Under the pieces are notes generated by a model. The model ran no database searches. It saw only the letters and a program-made list of their open reading frames with translations, and was not told the DNA's origin. DNA of 64,000 bases from assembly GCF_000002995.4 (NCBI RefSeq), contig NW_025062479.1, positions 16,116,721 through 16,180,720 of the forward strand, given 5' to 3'. The position numbers were made by a program, and so were the translations under genes. The DNA is from Brugia malayi. Lineage: Eukaryota; Nematoda; Chromadorea; Rhabditida; Onchocercidae. Positions 39,181 to 52,722 of the stretch are shown here, one piece after another; the stretch's first letter is position 1, and each line of letters starts with the position of its first letter.

Positions 39181-39226
39181 CGAATTTTACGATGTTTCAA
39201 AAATTGAATATTGCGATCGGAAACGG
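39181..39226 (-). CDS. lam-2: candidate additional 5' exon of lam-2
   Basis: A 46-nt segment lies between a TTTATTTCAG acceptor and a GTAAGC donor. It encodes 14 whole codons and leaves two bases that complete the first codon of exon 37407-37271. That exon itself has no in-frame ATG and starts in phase 1, so at least one upstream coding exon is required. This one contains no ATG either, so the true start would be further upstream. The resulting basic stretch (FLKHRKI) would precede the signal segment. Only splice signals and phase support it. Confidence 0.4.
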
Positions 39227-42019
39227 CTGAAATAAATTATCGCAACGATGCAATATGAAATTTATATATGCATTTATGCATGCAATCGCATATATTTTAA
39301 AGGTAGCATTATAAAAAGGTGATAAATGTTATTTATAATAATACTTGTATTAGTTTATGTCAGAATATTTACATATATCTGAAGTAACACCTTCCATATT
39401 ATTATATATGCAGTTTGCAATATGTATAGTAGTAATATGAATTGATATGATCGCTTACTCACTTAAGGATGACAAATTTTCACTCTTAAAAGAATTAAGC
39501 ATTAACTAATGATTAGAATCGGCAGTAAAGTAAGTACCAAAACCTTAATGATAATATATAAGCAAGCAAAAATCGGATGCTATCATTGAATAAAGCAAAA
39601 AATTGGTTGGTCATCAGTTGACCATTTCCTTTCCTATATGGTTGGTAAAGGGAAAACCACTGAGTGCAAACGATGCACATTTTGACCACTAAGATGAATT
39701 GGTCACTCTTTCTGCAGCCATGGTTAGTTAATGATAAGTTACAACTGCAATATTTCAGTGGAATGATAATTAATATAGTTAATATAATTGAAGCAATGAA
39801 TTTCACACATAAGTTCAAGTCATACACTATCATTATATTAACTCTCCATGTTGCTGTTAACATAATCCATTTCTAGACTTAACTGTATCATTAATTAGTT
39901 AACTAGTTAATTGTCTACAACTGGTAATATTTCTCTTCATTTCATTTTTGCAGCATACTTTATGTATAATTTTGAAAATACTTTCCTTTTTATTGGCCAT
40001 TTTTGCAGAATTATTTTCAAGTAGTCAATAATACTTCTTATGTGAGCAATAAAGATCAGAATGCATTTGATGAATAGAACCGATCAAAAGATAGAAATGA
40101 GAAAAAATATTGTCAACATTTCTCTAACGATTAATAATTCTTTTCTAGTTTCTGTTAAAATAAAACTTTCACAAATTTGCATCGAAATGAATTTGTCTGA
40201 AATAACTGGCCTATTCCAGACTACTCTAATAATAGTTATAAGCGATTAGGGGTTAGGAAATGGCCGTGATCATGAAATTATGATCAAAAGTAAATGCATA
40301 CAATTACTGATAGATTATATTCAAACAGAGTAGTGACATGCATGTATAACTATAAAATGATCATTGAATATGAAGGTAGTAATTGACAATAATAATGAAA
40401 TTCGAATTTAGTTGAAAGAACATGGGTTCAATTTTTTTTTTAATTTTATTAAACTTTTATATATAATATTATTATTAAACAGTTGAAAATTTTGGAATCC
40501 TTAAGTAGCCAATAATAGGATGTGTTTTTTAGACTTCTGATGTGTTTCACCATCTCTTAGATAATATTATCCTTTATTATACTCACTTGTCAATAATATA
40601 ATTCATTACATAACATTAAATTTCAAATAGTTTAATCAAAATTAACCTAAACATTGAAAAAAAAAAAAAACGAAATGAACAAAAATTTATTTTAAATTAC
40701 TGAATTTGAAACATTAATGATCACTTTGTTATCACTGCTCAGTTATCACTAAGGTGAAAATGCTAACAAAGAGAGAAAATGATCAGTTCATAAATGAAGG
40801 AAAAGTATCATTATTTTCAAATTCATTAAATTTTCACGAAATTCAAACTATCTAAAAGAGATAATCAAGAAGATAAAAGACTGCTATATTTGTGTTTGCT
40901 TACACTCAATAATCACAAATATCTTTTGTCTATTTATTCAGTAATAAATTAAAACTGTTTTTGACGCTTGTTTTTCATTACATCAGCTTTCAAATACTAT
41001 GGAAACAAGTTCTTTAAATGACACACAAACTGTATTCTTCAATTAATTCTATACGTACGCTAAATTTATCAAAAGTTCAACTCATATCAATTTGACCTTA
41101 ATTATTTTTAAAATCTGAAATCCTAATAATTAAAATCTTCAACCATAGTTTTTGAACAATTAACGTTTTAATATAGAGTTATTTACAAATTTAGAGATGG
41201 ACTTTTAGTGTTCAAAGATGTAACACTCCTTATTAACGATTACTGAATTAAATTAAACAATTTATTTTGTCTGGATAGAATGATATGTCTCCAATCCATT
41301 GAACGGAGAAGATCAAATTACTTCATAACTTGAATTAATAGTCAGTTTGTAAAATTCGATGATTTATATTCCATCAATTTATTTTTTGCTACTTGCAAAA
41401 TGAAAGAAAATAGCACGAAACGACAAACTTAAATTCGCATTTTAATTCTTTGGCATAAAACATTTAATGTTATATGAAAATATTATAATTAGAATTAAAA
41501 CAAAAAATGCGAAATAAAATTGGCATGAGATATAGAGACGTATTTTGGTGAGTTATAATGTGAAAATAGGAATGTTTTATAGAAATTTAATATGATCTTA
41601 ATCAGAACAAATAAATGAAACTGTTAACAATTAATAAAATCTTAATTAGAACAATTAAATGGAACAATTAATAAAACAATGAGGAGATAAACTGAAAGAC
41701 CGCTCATAGCATACTTCATTCGTCAATTAAATGAAGCAATTAAACAAAAGAAAATAATAAGAGAAGTTCACGTTACGTGACCCTTCATTCGTTGGGATTT
41801 TACTTTTCTAATATTGAATTACTCAGCTGAATGATTTCTAATGATCATAATATATTACATTATACTTTATCAAATAGTTAAAATATCAATCATTCTGAAA
41901 GAGAGGGAGAGGAAGACAGAAGAAATCATATTATCAATTAATTTCTTTGTTCATTATAGCTTTAGTGAGTACAACAAAAAATTTATTATTCATCAAAAGA
42001 CGCTTAATATAGATCTATA

Positions 42020-42021
<2 letters not shown>

Positions 42022-42059
<38 letters not shown>
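42022..42059. repeat. (TA)n microsatellite
   Basis: About 38 bp of alternating TA ending 25 bp before the GATA array. Confidence 0.93.
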
Positions 42060-42061
<2 letters not shown>

Positions 42062-42084
42062 TTAGATAAGATTGGATTAGAGTG

Positions 42085-42830
<746 letters not shown>

Positions 42831-43077
42831 CAACTGTTAAATCATATGTGTGTAATAATTAATTATGTTCTTAGAAATTTAAAATTTGTGGTTGACAATG
42901 TACGGAAGGTGAAGATAACGACGTAATAATAATAATTCACGTAGTGAAAAGAGCGCATACTCCAAAAGCAATTTCAAGGACAATATAATGTGGCGCTGAT
43001 ATCATTGCATTACATTTGATTACTACTTCATTTCATGCTTTTATATACATATATATATCTTTCTGTCTTTATATCGG

Positions 43078-43122
43078 GAGAGAGAGAGAGAGAAAGGAGG
43101 AGGAGGAGGAGGAAGAGAGATG
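43078..43122. repeat. homopurine GA/GGA tract
   Basis: A run of GA followed by GGA units, purine on the plus strand throughout. Confidence 0.85.
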
Positions 43123-46100
43123 GGAGTAAAGAAATATGTGTATAATACACAATATAATGTCTCTTTAATATTCAAAAATGTTGACCTTTGTCACAGTTAT
43201 CATCATTATTGTTCAGTATTGAATAAATAAGCAACAAATCAAAGACGTTAAAATGTTTCATTCAAGTTTTTTTAATAGATATGTCAAGACACTATAATAC
43301 ATTTTGAAATTGAATGAAGAAAAAAAATAGTGGAAAAAAGTCTTAATTGAATAAGAATGAAGAATCATTGGAAGTGTAAAAATGGAAAACCAATTTTACA
43401 ACTGAAAAGAAAAGAAAAAAAAAAAACTTGAAAAAATATGATCTATGTTTTATAAAGCCAAAATTTACGAAGTGATCCAACAAATATTTTAATTTATTTG
43501 TTCATTTTTTTTTTTTCTCAAAGTTGAAGTTAATAATACGTAAAGAACAAGGAGTGAACATAGAAAATAAATCAAAAGAAATGAGAAAAAAAAAAAGAAA
43601 ACAAACAAAATTATAACAAAATGAAACTGTTCGTTGAAAATTTTTTAAGATGTAACACAATATGGAAATGACTGTCATAAAGAAGGAGAAAAAATTAAAA
43701 TTTATTGAGCGAATAAAAGTAGAAAGAAGAATGAAGAATAGAGGAAAAACGGATGATCTGTTGTTATGTAAACATGTTACGGAATAAAATTACTAATACC
43801 ATCACCGTTTCATGTTATTATTATTATTATTTCAGCTACTAGATCGATTTTCACCAGTTGAACTGTACATTTTTTTTTTTTTTGATTGGCCAATAATATC
43901 TTGCATATTCCAGCATATTAGATAATTTTGATTCGTAAATTTTTAGTTGAAGAAACAATTCAAATTTTCAATTTCATAGTATTATTGCACTTTTGAAAAA
44001 ATAATTTTTGCAAAAAGTTTTGAAATTTGATGTTACTGGAATTTCTGCATTTCCCATTCAAACATAACAAGAAAAGTGTTGTCTATTCTTTATAAACTGA
44101 GGTTGTATTTTTTTAAGTTAGACAAATTCAAACTGAAATCTGTTAGTTCCTAATTTTGCTACTTTTAGATAAGTAGCAATTCAAAGATATTCTGTTTCAC
44201 TTAAGTTTGATTCTCAACTTATTTTGTCACCTCTCAATAGCAATTCATTTTTGATTATCAAATTGAATATGTTTGACTAGTTATATAAAAATAAAATATG
44301 AAATATACAATACATGTAGTCATATAAAATAATATATAAAAATAATATATAAAGTATATAATAATACTTTCTAATGAAAAATAATATATAAGTATCACAT
44401 GCATCACTCAGTTTTAGTGGCAAACTTTATGCAGTGCTTTAAACACTGTACCTTGCGCTCATTTAATGTATACCGAAATGTCATAGTTGAATTGATTGTG
44501 CATAATTTATGAGTAGTAAGAAAAGTAATCCATTTTTAAAACAAAATTTTAAACTTAAATAAGCAAAATCAGTGAACAAATGAAATTGGCATTGGCATAT
44601 ATGTATAAAAAAAAGAAAAAAAAAAACAATTGTGAAACAAATTCTATGATGTATATTTAGCATACGAAAGCATTCCGAATATAAAAAAAATGTTTAAAAA
44701 AAAGAGAGATGCAATCTCCGATTATTAACAAAACAACTGTTTACTGTTTCGGAAAGATTAATGAAATCTTTCCATATGAAAATATTTAAATAAAATTCAC
44801 AAACCATTGCAAAATTTAGTTAAATTTACATAGCTAATTAGTAATTTTCTTATCTGATAGCTTACTGATTGCTTTATTGGACATCTAAAAAGATAAAACA
44901 TTAAAACAGATTGATTACAGTAATGATTAAAGATCTGTTGTGAATACGTCATAATTACAGTAATGGTGAAAACATTAAATTAGAAATTCGGCAAATTAAC
45001 AGAGTAGAAGCTATATTTGCTGCCAATTCTCGATTTGATGACTCGATGAGTGCCGATTGATTCAGTTTGAGTTAAGGATAAAATTTTCAATGGCTAATAT
45101 AATGCATACATAAGCTGTAGTTTTAGAAATCATTTAAGTCTTTTAGCAGAATTAGAGGTAACTTCGAAAGCTAAGCTGAACTTTAAATGAATTACAAATT
45201 TGCAATATTCCAAATGAAATTTTAACGAAAATTCCAGTAAAATTCCAAATAATAAATTTCATATTCAGAAGCAATGAAAATTAGTTTTGGGAAAATATCT
45301 TTTTTTTTCTTCGGCTTTTTTGTTCCACTTTGAGATTGTAAATATTAAAGTTGAAAAAGAAAACCAGTCTTGAAAAAATAAACAAATTAAAATTCAAAAA
45401 CTGAATAAGATGCAATATCATTTTTAAATTTAAATTTTAATTATAGAAAAAAAGTATTAATAATGATTATATTATTAATTCATTTGGTGCAAAGTGAAGA
45501 TGAATCAATTTTTGTTCCGGTGACTTTCAATAAAAGGTCGTTAAGATGGCAATCGAGCTTTCAATCACGGCGAGATTCTTTTGTCATCTGCTCCCTCCCT
45601 CTCTCTCTTTTCCTCTCTCAGGTCAAATCAAATCAAAAAGAACAGCTGTTTCTCATAAACTATCCTGTTTCCTACAATTACTATTAATTGCATTCAAATG
45701 AAATATTTGATTAAGAGCAGTGGCAATAGCAGAAGCCTAAACTGCTCTGATATTAGCGTCTCCAACTTCGGTTGTGACACAGTAAGCCATTTTCTTATAC
45801 TAATCATTTCAATTTGATTTCCGATATGCTTTTTCTTTGCATGCAAATAAATAAATTTATCAAAAGAATAAAAGTATTCTTTCAGTAAATTCGTATAAAC
45901 AACGATATTAATAAAGCATTGCCACTTATCAAAAAGATAACCTAAAAGCAAAAGTATAATTTGGTAGGAAAATTATGAATTAAAATTGGAATGATAAATA
46001 ATAAACGTAGTGAGAATAAAACTTGGGTGAAAAAAAAATGAAGTGAAAAATTCTACTTGTTTCAAAAGGGACTGGATGAGATGGAGAGGAAAAGGAGGAG

Positions 46101-47308
46101 AAGGAGGGTAAGAGTTTATAACTGATAAAACTGATAAGGATAAGAGTTTGTGGTTCATATGACAACGAAGTGGCCAGAAAAATTACCATTTATAGATTGA
46201 TAATACTTATATGCTTGACCTAGTATTATACACTTGGCTCAAGCGATACTTGCCTACTTGACTCAGACAGTATTTGCATGGTTGGTTCGAATTATTTCGT
46301 AATTCTTAAATTTTTGAATGATTTTCGGAAATACCAATTGCTATTTCAGTCAGAAAATATATCAGCAAAAATGAGAGAATGTCAATAAAACAGTAAATAA
46401 ATGTGAGAAATGGTAGTAACGGATCATAAGAAAATAAAGGAGTGAGAGAGAATATCAAAATGGACAAATATTTATTGCTACTTGATATTATTAAATCAGT
46501 TAAATACCGAAATAAGATTCCTGGTCTAACTTTAGAAAAATTTGTCTAGAAGAAATTGTAACATTTAGAAATGGAAGCGATCGTCATGAAAACGTCATGT
46601 GACGAATTCCTGCACATTCCATTTCTTTCCCATCTTTCTCATTCTAAGTGATAGAAAAAAAAAGGAAGCAGTGTGGATGATGGCCCGTTTGTTCATATTT
46701 ATTTACTTGGCAATCTCATCCCGACGTCATTAACTACGATGGTTGCTGACCATCTGTTTCTCTCTTCTTAATCCTTCTGGAACTGATCGTTCGGTAAAGT
46801 AAGGTATGATATAAGTAAGGTAAAACATAAATATATACAAAATAGTAAATAAAAATAGATGAGATGAGAAGTGAAGAACTATGCAAATGAACAAGGTAGC
46901 ATTGTTAGTGATAATAAATAAAAGGTGACGATAAGAAGGGACAGCAGAGTGACGGAGACGGGTCAACGGCTTTAGAGAAGAAAAGGATCTTAGTGGATTT
47001 GTGGAAGTCTCTTCGAAAGGCAATCAACAGAAAAGAAACAAAATACAGTGAACATTATCATTGATTATTATCACTGCTAGAAATTTTAATCCTCCATTGG
47101 TTCATATTACCTCTGTCCATGGAAGGGACCACAAAGAATTACTCATCTACCTGTCCATCGCATCATCATTGTCATTACTGTTATTACTCTGATTTAATGA
47201 CGAGACAAACAGGTAAGACAGAGCACATCGTCACTTTGTGTGCGAAGCAGACATTGGAAGATTGTCGGAAGAAATCGTTACGGTGCGTACAATAATGGTA
47301 ATGTAGTA

Positions 47309-47368
47309 AGGTGGTGGTGGTACACATACATACAACACATGTACGCACATACATACATGTGCGTACAC

Positions 47369-47402
<34 letters not shown>
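47309..47402. repeat. GT/CA- and TA-rich microsatellite cluster
   Basis: GGT units, then alternating CATA/CA and finally TATATA. Confidence 0.8.
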
Positions 47403-47403
<1 letters not shown>

Positions 47404-47622
47404 CACTAATAGAACGTGGACGATGTAGACATGTCATTGGTTGTGATTGGTAGGGAAGTGACGCATCGTTTTTCACTTTTCGCTTTTGTTTCAAGGAATA
47501 ATGACTGTTTGTCTTTGATCTACTTGCTTCGTTTCACTTTGAAGGAAAGATAAGATGGTAGTTGGGTGGGAAAGGCGCCATTTTTGATCGGGAAGGGGCG
47601 CTATTTGATTAATTCCATTTGT

Positions 47623-47632
47623 TATAAATAGG
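47623..47632 (+). promoter_or_regulatory. TATA-box-like element
   Basis: TATAAATAGG stands 24 bp before the ATG at 47656, in a locally G+C-richer patch (47440-47680) with GGCGCC and ATTGG motifs. It fits a core promoter for the microprotein candidate. Confidence 0.4.
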
Positions 47633-47655
47633 TAGACCAATACACAGAAGTGGTA

Positions 47656-47833
47656 ATGGCCGGGAAACCAATCAAAGTAAGGCCCTAGGTATTTTGGTAT
47701 AAGAATGTAAATTTTTTGAAAAATATTTCATTTGCTTCTTCAGTTTAACAGTGCAATATCTAATCAGTATGATAATTATATCACAGATATTATAGAAGAG
47801 CTGTCTTTGGCTGATAATAAGTTGATTTGGTGA
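47656..47833 (+). CDS. candidate 36-aa microprotein gene, two exons
   Basis: Exon 1, 47656-47676, runs seven codons (MAGKPIK) to a GTAAGG donor. Exon 2, 47744-47833, follows a TTCTTCAG acceptor and has 29 open codons ending in TGA, with an acidic helix-like stretch (ITDIIEELSLADNK). The intron is 67 bp. A TATA-like element lies upstream, an acceptor-like CACAG eight bases before the ATG, and AATAAA signals 170 bp after the stop. No membrane or signal segment is present. I do not recognise the protein. It could instead be the N-terminus of a longer gene using a donor near the stop (TTTG then GTGATC). Confidence 0.42.
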
Positions 47834-48002
47834 TCAATTATACATCATCTTAATATCATTATATATATTCAAAATATAACTGATGCATCTTGATAATCAG
47901 GTAGAAACTAAATTTTGTGAATTTAAAGTGACTTAGATTTAATATCCAATATTTACTCCATGTAGAGAATTACTTCTGTCAACGTGCCACCTCTTCAGTA
48001 TA

Positions 48003-48012
48003 AATAAATAAA
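48003..48012 (+). terminator. overlapping AATAAA polyadenylation signals
   Basis: Two overlapping AATAAA hexamers lie about 170 bp after the microprotein stop codon. They would suit a short 3' UTR, though AATAAA is frequent by chance in A+T-rich DNA. Confidence 0.35.
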
Positions 48013-48868
48013 ACACTAAAAAGAATTAGAGTTCAACAATTCCCACGAGAAAATAATAAGTACGAAATAAGAAAAATCACATTTCTCTCTTATTTCTTTT
48101 TTTCCCCGGTCATTAATCTTACATAAATTATCTAAATTTTCGATAAAGCAACCTCCTTATCTTAACCGCCTTTTTTTTACTAATTGTATCGCATCTCATG
48201 CAACTTACTTATTCAGAGAGAGAGGGAGAAAGAGAGAAGGTAAACAGTTTTGATGATTTAGTAAAATGAAACAGTGGGAGAGGAGTTCTTAAACTCTGAA
48301 GTGGTATTTTGGCAATATTCTTAGTCTATAATATCAGAGAATTCCCACTGATAAGAGAAATATCAATTGATATAAGTTAACTCTTCACACGTTCCTTAAT
48401 CATCCTGTCATGTAACGTAGCAGCTTTGTTCTGACGTAATGCGATAGAATATCGAAAATACACTTAAAAGTAAAACGTTCCATAATTCATTCACCTTCAT
48501 CTGTAGTTCAACCCACCTGCTGGAGAGTTTGAAATATTAATTTCATGAATTTCAGAATGGATTATTGACCAGTTTTTGATGACCAATGAGCCTAAACTTT
48601 AGAGGCGTATTTGATGGTCTTTATGTCCTTAACTCTTCATATATCATATATACACACACACATACACATGCAAATAAAGGATGAAAAGGTATATGCAGAT
48701 GACATATGTGATTGGAAGCCCTTTTCATTGTTAGCACATTCCGTATTTGCGGATCTCGGCGATTCACATTGACAAGAGCTGAAGGAAAAGTAATGTTGAT
48801 AAGACTGAGAATTTGTTTGGAAACAGGAAATAAAAAGTATTCGTACGTTTGGAGTGGAATTAATAGTG

Positions 48869-48901
48869 CTATTTGATGGTGTCCGAGTGGACATCAAATA
48901 G
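48869..48901. repeat. 33-nt imperfect hairpin
   Basis: CTATTTGATG plus TCC on the left arm pairs with GGACATCAAATAG on the right, with a GTG bulge and a GAGT loop. It is shorter than a typical miRNA precursor. Confidence 0.6.
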
Positions 48902-49620
48902 TGAATACATTGGTAAATTACACTGAAAGACATTTACAGCTTTTCTATCTAATTAAGTCTCGTGGAGTTTTAAATTGTTTTTTTAAGGTGAAAAATAAGT
49001 CATTTATGCAAATACCGTTTAAAGCTTTATCGAAGTGACGTACAGCTGTATCGCGGATTTCTTAATAAAAAATTGCGTCACGGATTTTTCGATAACAAAT
49101 TCGTAACAAATTAGTATTAAACAAACTTTTAATATTAGCAAATTTTTAATGTTACTAAAATTTGATCACTCTAAAACTGGACTTTATTTTTAATTAATTC
49201 AATATAAAAAGCTTCTAATTATTACTCATTCATCATTCCCACTAATTCGATGCAAATACTAAATTCCATTCTGAATTCAATCTCTGCAATTGTTCACTGA
49301 CCATTCCGGAATTTATTTTAATTGAGTTGGAAATCACAAGAAGTGAAATCGTCGAGATATCGAGTAATTATTGTAAAATCATTTGGATCAATTGAACATA
49401 CAAACATTATCGATAACCATATGACAAAAAAGTAAAAATTGCACAGATATGCGAATCGAAAACAACACAAATGATATCGAAAGATTTTAGTAGATTTTTT
49501 TACATCACAATAACATTGGAGCAAATGATTTTATTTGATAGCTTATCATAGAATGAAAGATTATCATTTCATTTACTAATACAAGAAATATATATATATA
49601 TATATTACTTATCTGGCTCC

Positions 49621-49623
<3 letters not shown>

Positions 49624-49662
<39 letters not shown>

Positions 49663-49698
49663 AAATATATATACATACAGAGAGAGAGAGAGAGAGAG
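49624..49698. repeat. inverted (CT)n / (AG)n pair
   Basis: A 35-bp CT tract (49624-49658) and a 20-bp AG tract (49679-49698) flank an A/T-rich centre; CTCTCTGTAT on one side is complementary to ATACAGAGAG on the other, so the strand can fold on itself. Confidence 0.85.
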
Positions 49699-49923
49699 GT
49701 CGAATTCAAGTGATGCTTAATTTGTTTATTTCATTCCCGTAATACAAGCATAGGAGAATTTTTGTGCTCCACGTATAACATTTCAAATATACAATGTATG
49801 TATCATGTCTATTTGGGATGAATTTTGATTTCATTTCTCTCCATTAACTGATTTAAATAGATAAAAGAATAGTGCAAGATGATAAAGTCTACCACTAGTA
49901 AATGTTGTTTGTAAACAAAGATC

Positions 49924-49951
49924 GCTATGTTCAGTCCTAATCGAACATAGC
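49924..49951. repeat. 9-bp perfect inverted repeat
   Basis: GCTATGTTC and GAACATAGC separated by 10 bp. Its function is unknown and it may be chance. Confidence 0.5.
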
Positions 49952-51261
49952 TATTGAATGAATCAAACTGAAGAGCAAACTCAATCAATTTAATTCATGT
50001 TTCCTTATGTTCTGATAAACATTTTGGGGATATTAAAAGAAAGTTTTTTTTTTTTTTTTTGTAAAATATTTCAGAAATTTAAATAAGCCATAAAAAGTAA
50101 ATTGTATGAAAAATCTCGTGATCTGAGTGAATTAGAATATGTTAAATATTAATCCTAAAACTGCGAAATTAATGATTTTCAAATACTCGTTCCCATATTT
50201 TTCAGTACGCTCGACGAAGTTTTTTGATCTCAATAATTCCATCATCTTGTTGCCACCATTAAGTTTTATTTAAATTATGCAATTTATCTTCAAACAATAA
50301 AGTGAAATCATTGAGAGAAATGTTTACAAAGAAACTCAGGAAATATTAAGTCACAGAAGCTGAATTTCGGAACCATAAGTGAAACGCTATGTGCTACAGA
50401 ATTTTTTTTTTATAGTATACTTCATAGAATCCACATACAACTTTCCTTCGAAGCATTTATTATTGCGTATAGATATACCTAGAGTTCAAAGTTCTAAAAA
50501 AAAAAAAAAAAAAAAGAAAAAAATTCTTTTGATGCAAGATGTACAAAATTAGTGTAGAAGAAAATTTTACAATAGACTATTTTTGCCTTTTGTTGTTTTT
50601 GTATTGTGTCAACCCATATGGAAAATAGGCTTAAACGAGCAACTTTTAAAGTCAGTATTCAGTTTGACCTAACATTAAATAGCCTTTCGTCATCTTCATG
50701 GAATTCATGGAGCTCTGGCTTTGATTCGAAATTGATGCCAACTTCATTATGATTTTGGTTTTTATCGGAGAACATTTTTATAAACAAAAATTAGGGACAA
50801 ATCAACTCTGTTTACGAATTTTCGTCTGAAAATTCAGTCAGCATTCATTCCACCAGGTCAATCAATTATAAACAAAGCTGGCAATAAGATCGGATTACAA
50901 AATATACAACAATGTCACTAGAGGCTACTATTCTTCAAATATATATTTCATTCCTTTTTTCATTCTAATATGTACAAATTTTATTTCAATTCATTATAAT
51001 GTAACAAAAATCATAAATGCTTGCTTTTTACAATAATATCGCTGATAAAATAGGCATGGAAAATAAGCATTTCACAAATAACTTTTTGCATTATTAAAAC
51101 ATGTACAGCTACCTTCAAGAAAATACGATCTCATAATGAAGGAATATTGGGAAAACTCATTACTTCAAATCATATTAACTGACTGTTGTACTAATTCAGC
51201 CTTAACATACCTTAAGTATCATACCATAAAAACGGATGTTACTACAGGTTAGTTGAAATAA

Positions 51262-52722
51262 TTACTCTGTTTTTTCCTTTACAGAATCATTCAATAGATT
51301 CTTTTTAGCCATCACTCTTCGGTCAAACTCTTCAACTTTTGTTAAATTAAGTTTATCAGATTCTTCCAGTGGTATATTTTCAAGTGGTGCAACAAAATAA
51401 TCCTCAACAACTTTGGCAGCATTCATCAGAACTTCAGCTTTGGTCATAGGATTATCTGCAACATCTTCCCGAAGTGGGCACGGCATATCTTCGAGCAAAG
51501 TTTCGAGCGGTTCAATACCCTGGAAACGAGTTTTTTTTTTTTTTCGAATAAGTTAGAGGTCCAAAAAAATCATGAGTTCTTCCATTTAAAACAGACGCTA
51601 ATCAATTCAGAAATAATTTACTTTCCTATTAAACAAGATATGAACAAGGACTTGCAAAACCGATTTGCGCAAAAATTATATACAAAATCATTTGCATTGA
51701 AGTCGCATTTTCAGTTCGGAAAAATGGTTGAAATGGACATTACTTTTTGTTGATGTATGACTATTTATTCATCCATTGTGCATGAAATATTTGAAAGACC
51801 ACTTATACAGTTATACATCTACGCATGTAGAGGTCAAGACGTGACCTTGCCAAAAATATCAAAATTATTCAGATTTCAGTACAATACACCTCTGCTAAGG
51901 TTATCAAACTGTGACTATAACGAAGATCAAAGAGTAATCTTCATGATTTTGATAATTACAGCTCAGCAATTTAAAAAGGACCTTACCGTAGTGTCAACCA
52001 ACTTCAGCTGATTTGCAAATCGCACCGCTTCTTTTAAATTAAAAACTGCTTGTTCGTCAGTAAACCACACCAAGGAAAGTCTTTCCAAATGGGTAATAAG
52101 GGCTTTGTCGAAAACTGGAGGCTCCTCCACTTTACTTTGATCGATCTGTGAAAAGCCGAAGAAATTTACTTAAGGTTTTCCACAGTTGTATAATTTCAGT
52201 TTCATGTATTAATAACAGACTGTTTCAATCTGCAACTGTTTCAGTAGCGTCAAACAACTTCAGTTTACAGTTAACTGATCTTTACATAAATAACGAGCTT
52301 AAATTTTTTTATTGCTGGTTTCTTCTGCTTAATGCAATAATTGCAGCCTTGAGTTTATCGCACTATAAAAACATATCCTAATTGAATATGAAACCAGAAT
52401 TCGCTCCTCGTCAAAAGATATAATAGGATCATTTGTTTGTTTATCTTCATTAAATATATGGACAAACATATTAATTCGATCGACTACTTAACTTTTCATA
52501 AAAGATGGCATAAAATATGACGTAAAATTTAAGAACGTTTTAAAAACTAACTGGTGAAAGAATCGGTTTCTTAGGTACATAAATTTTATCATCTTCATCT
52601 GCTGAGCTTGCTGCAACTGAATTACATCCTAATGTTTCTCTTGATATGCACCGCACACCAAATCTTACACATCTAAGCCGCTGCTTGAATATTACTTGGA
52701 AACCAATCGTCGACAAATTCAT
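51262..52722 (-). CDS. gatc: mitochondrial Glu-tRNA(Gln) amidotransferase subunit C
   Basis: Three exons (52722-52552, 52145-51987, 51519-51262) join in phase to 195 aa. The N-terminus is basic and looks like a mitochondrial targeting sequence (FKQRLRCVRFGVRC). The GatC core follows: ITHLERLSLVWF, NLKEAVRFANQL, then GIEPLETLLEDMPCPLREDV and ADNPMTKAEVLMNA. GatC bridges GatA and GatB in the complex that converts Glu-tRNA(Gln) to Gln-tRNA(Gln) for mitochondrial translation. It lies 1.17 kb downstream of the kinesin-5 gene on the same strand. No acceptor lies right before the ATG; the nearest is a TTTTTTCAG about 65 bp upstream. Confidence 0.9.

Larger units (their letters stand above)
47834..51261. 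other. intergenic, low coding content
   Basis: I see no supported gene. The stretch holds inverted repeats, CT/AG tracts and poly-A/T runs (for example 50498-50516). Confidence 0.5.

Noticed and set aside
45463..45687. 74-codon plus-strand frame of mixed composition
   Set aside because: No splice signals, partner exon or recognisable product; retained only as a remark.
46200..46310. GGTTCGAAT resembling a tRNA B box
   Set aside because: No A box, acceptor stem or anticodon arm can be folded around it. No tRNA or rRNA gene was found in the window.
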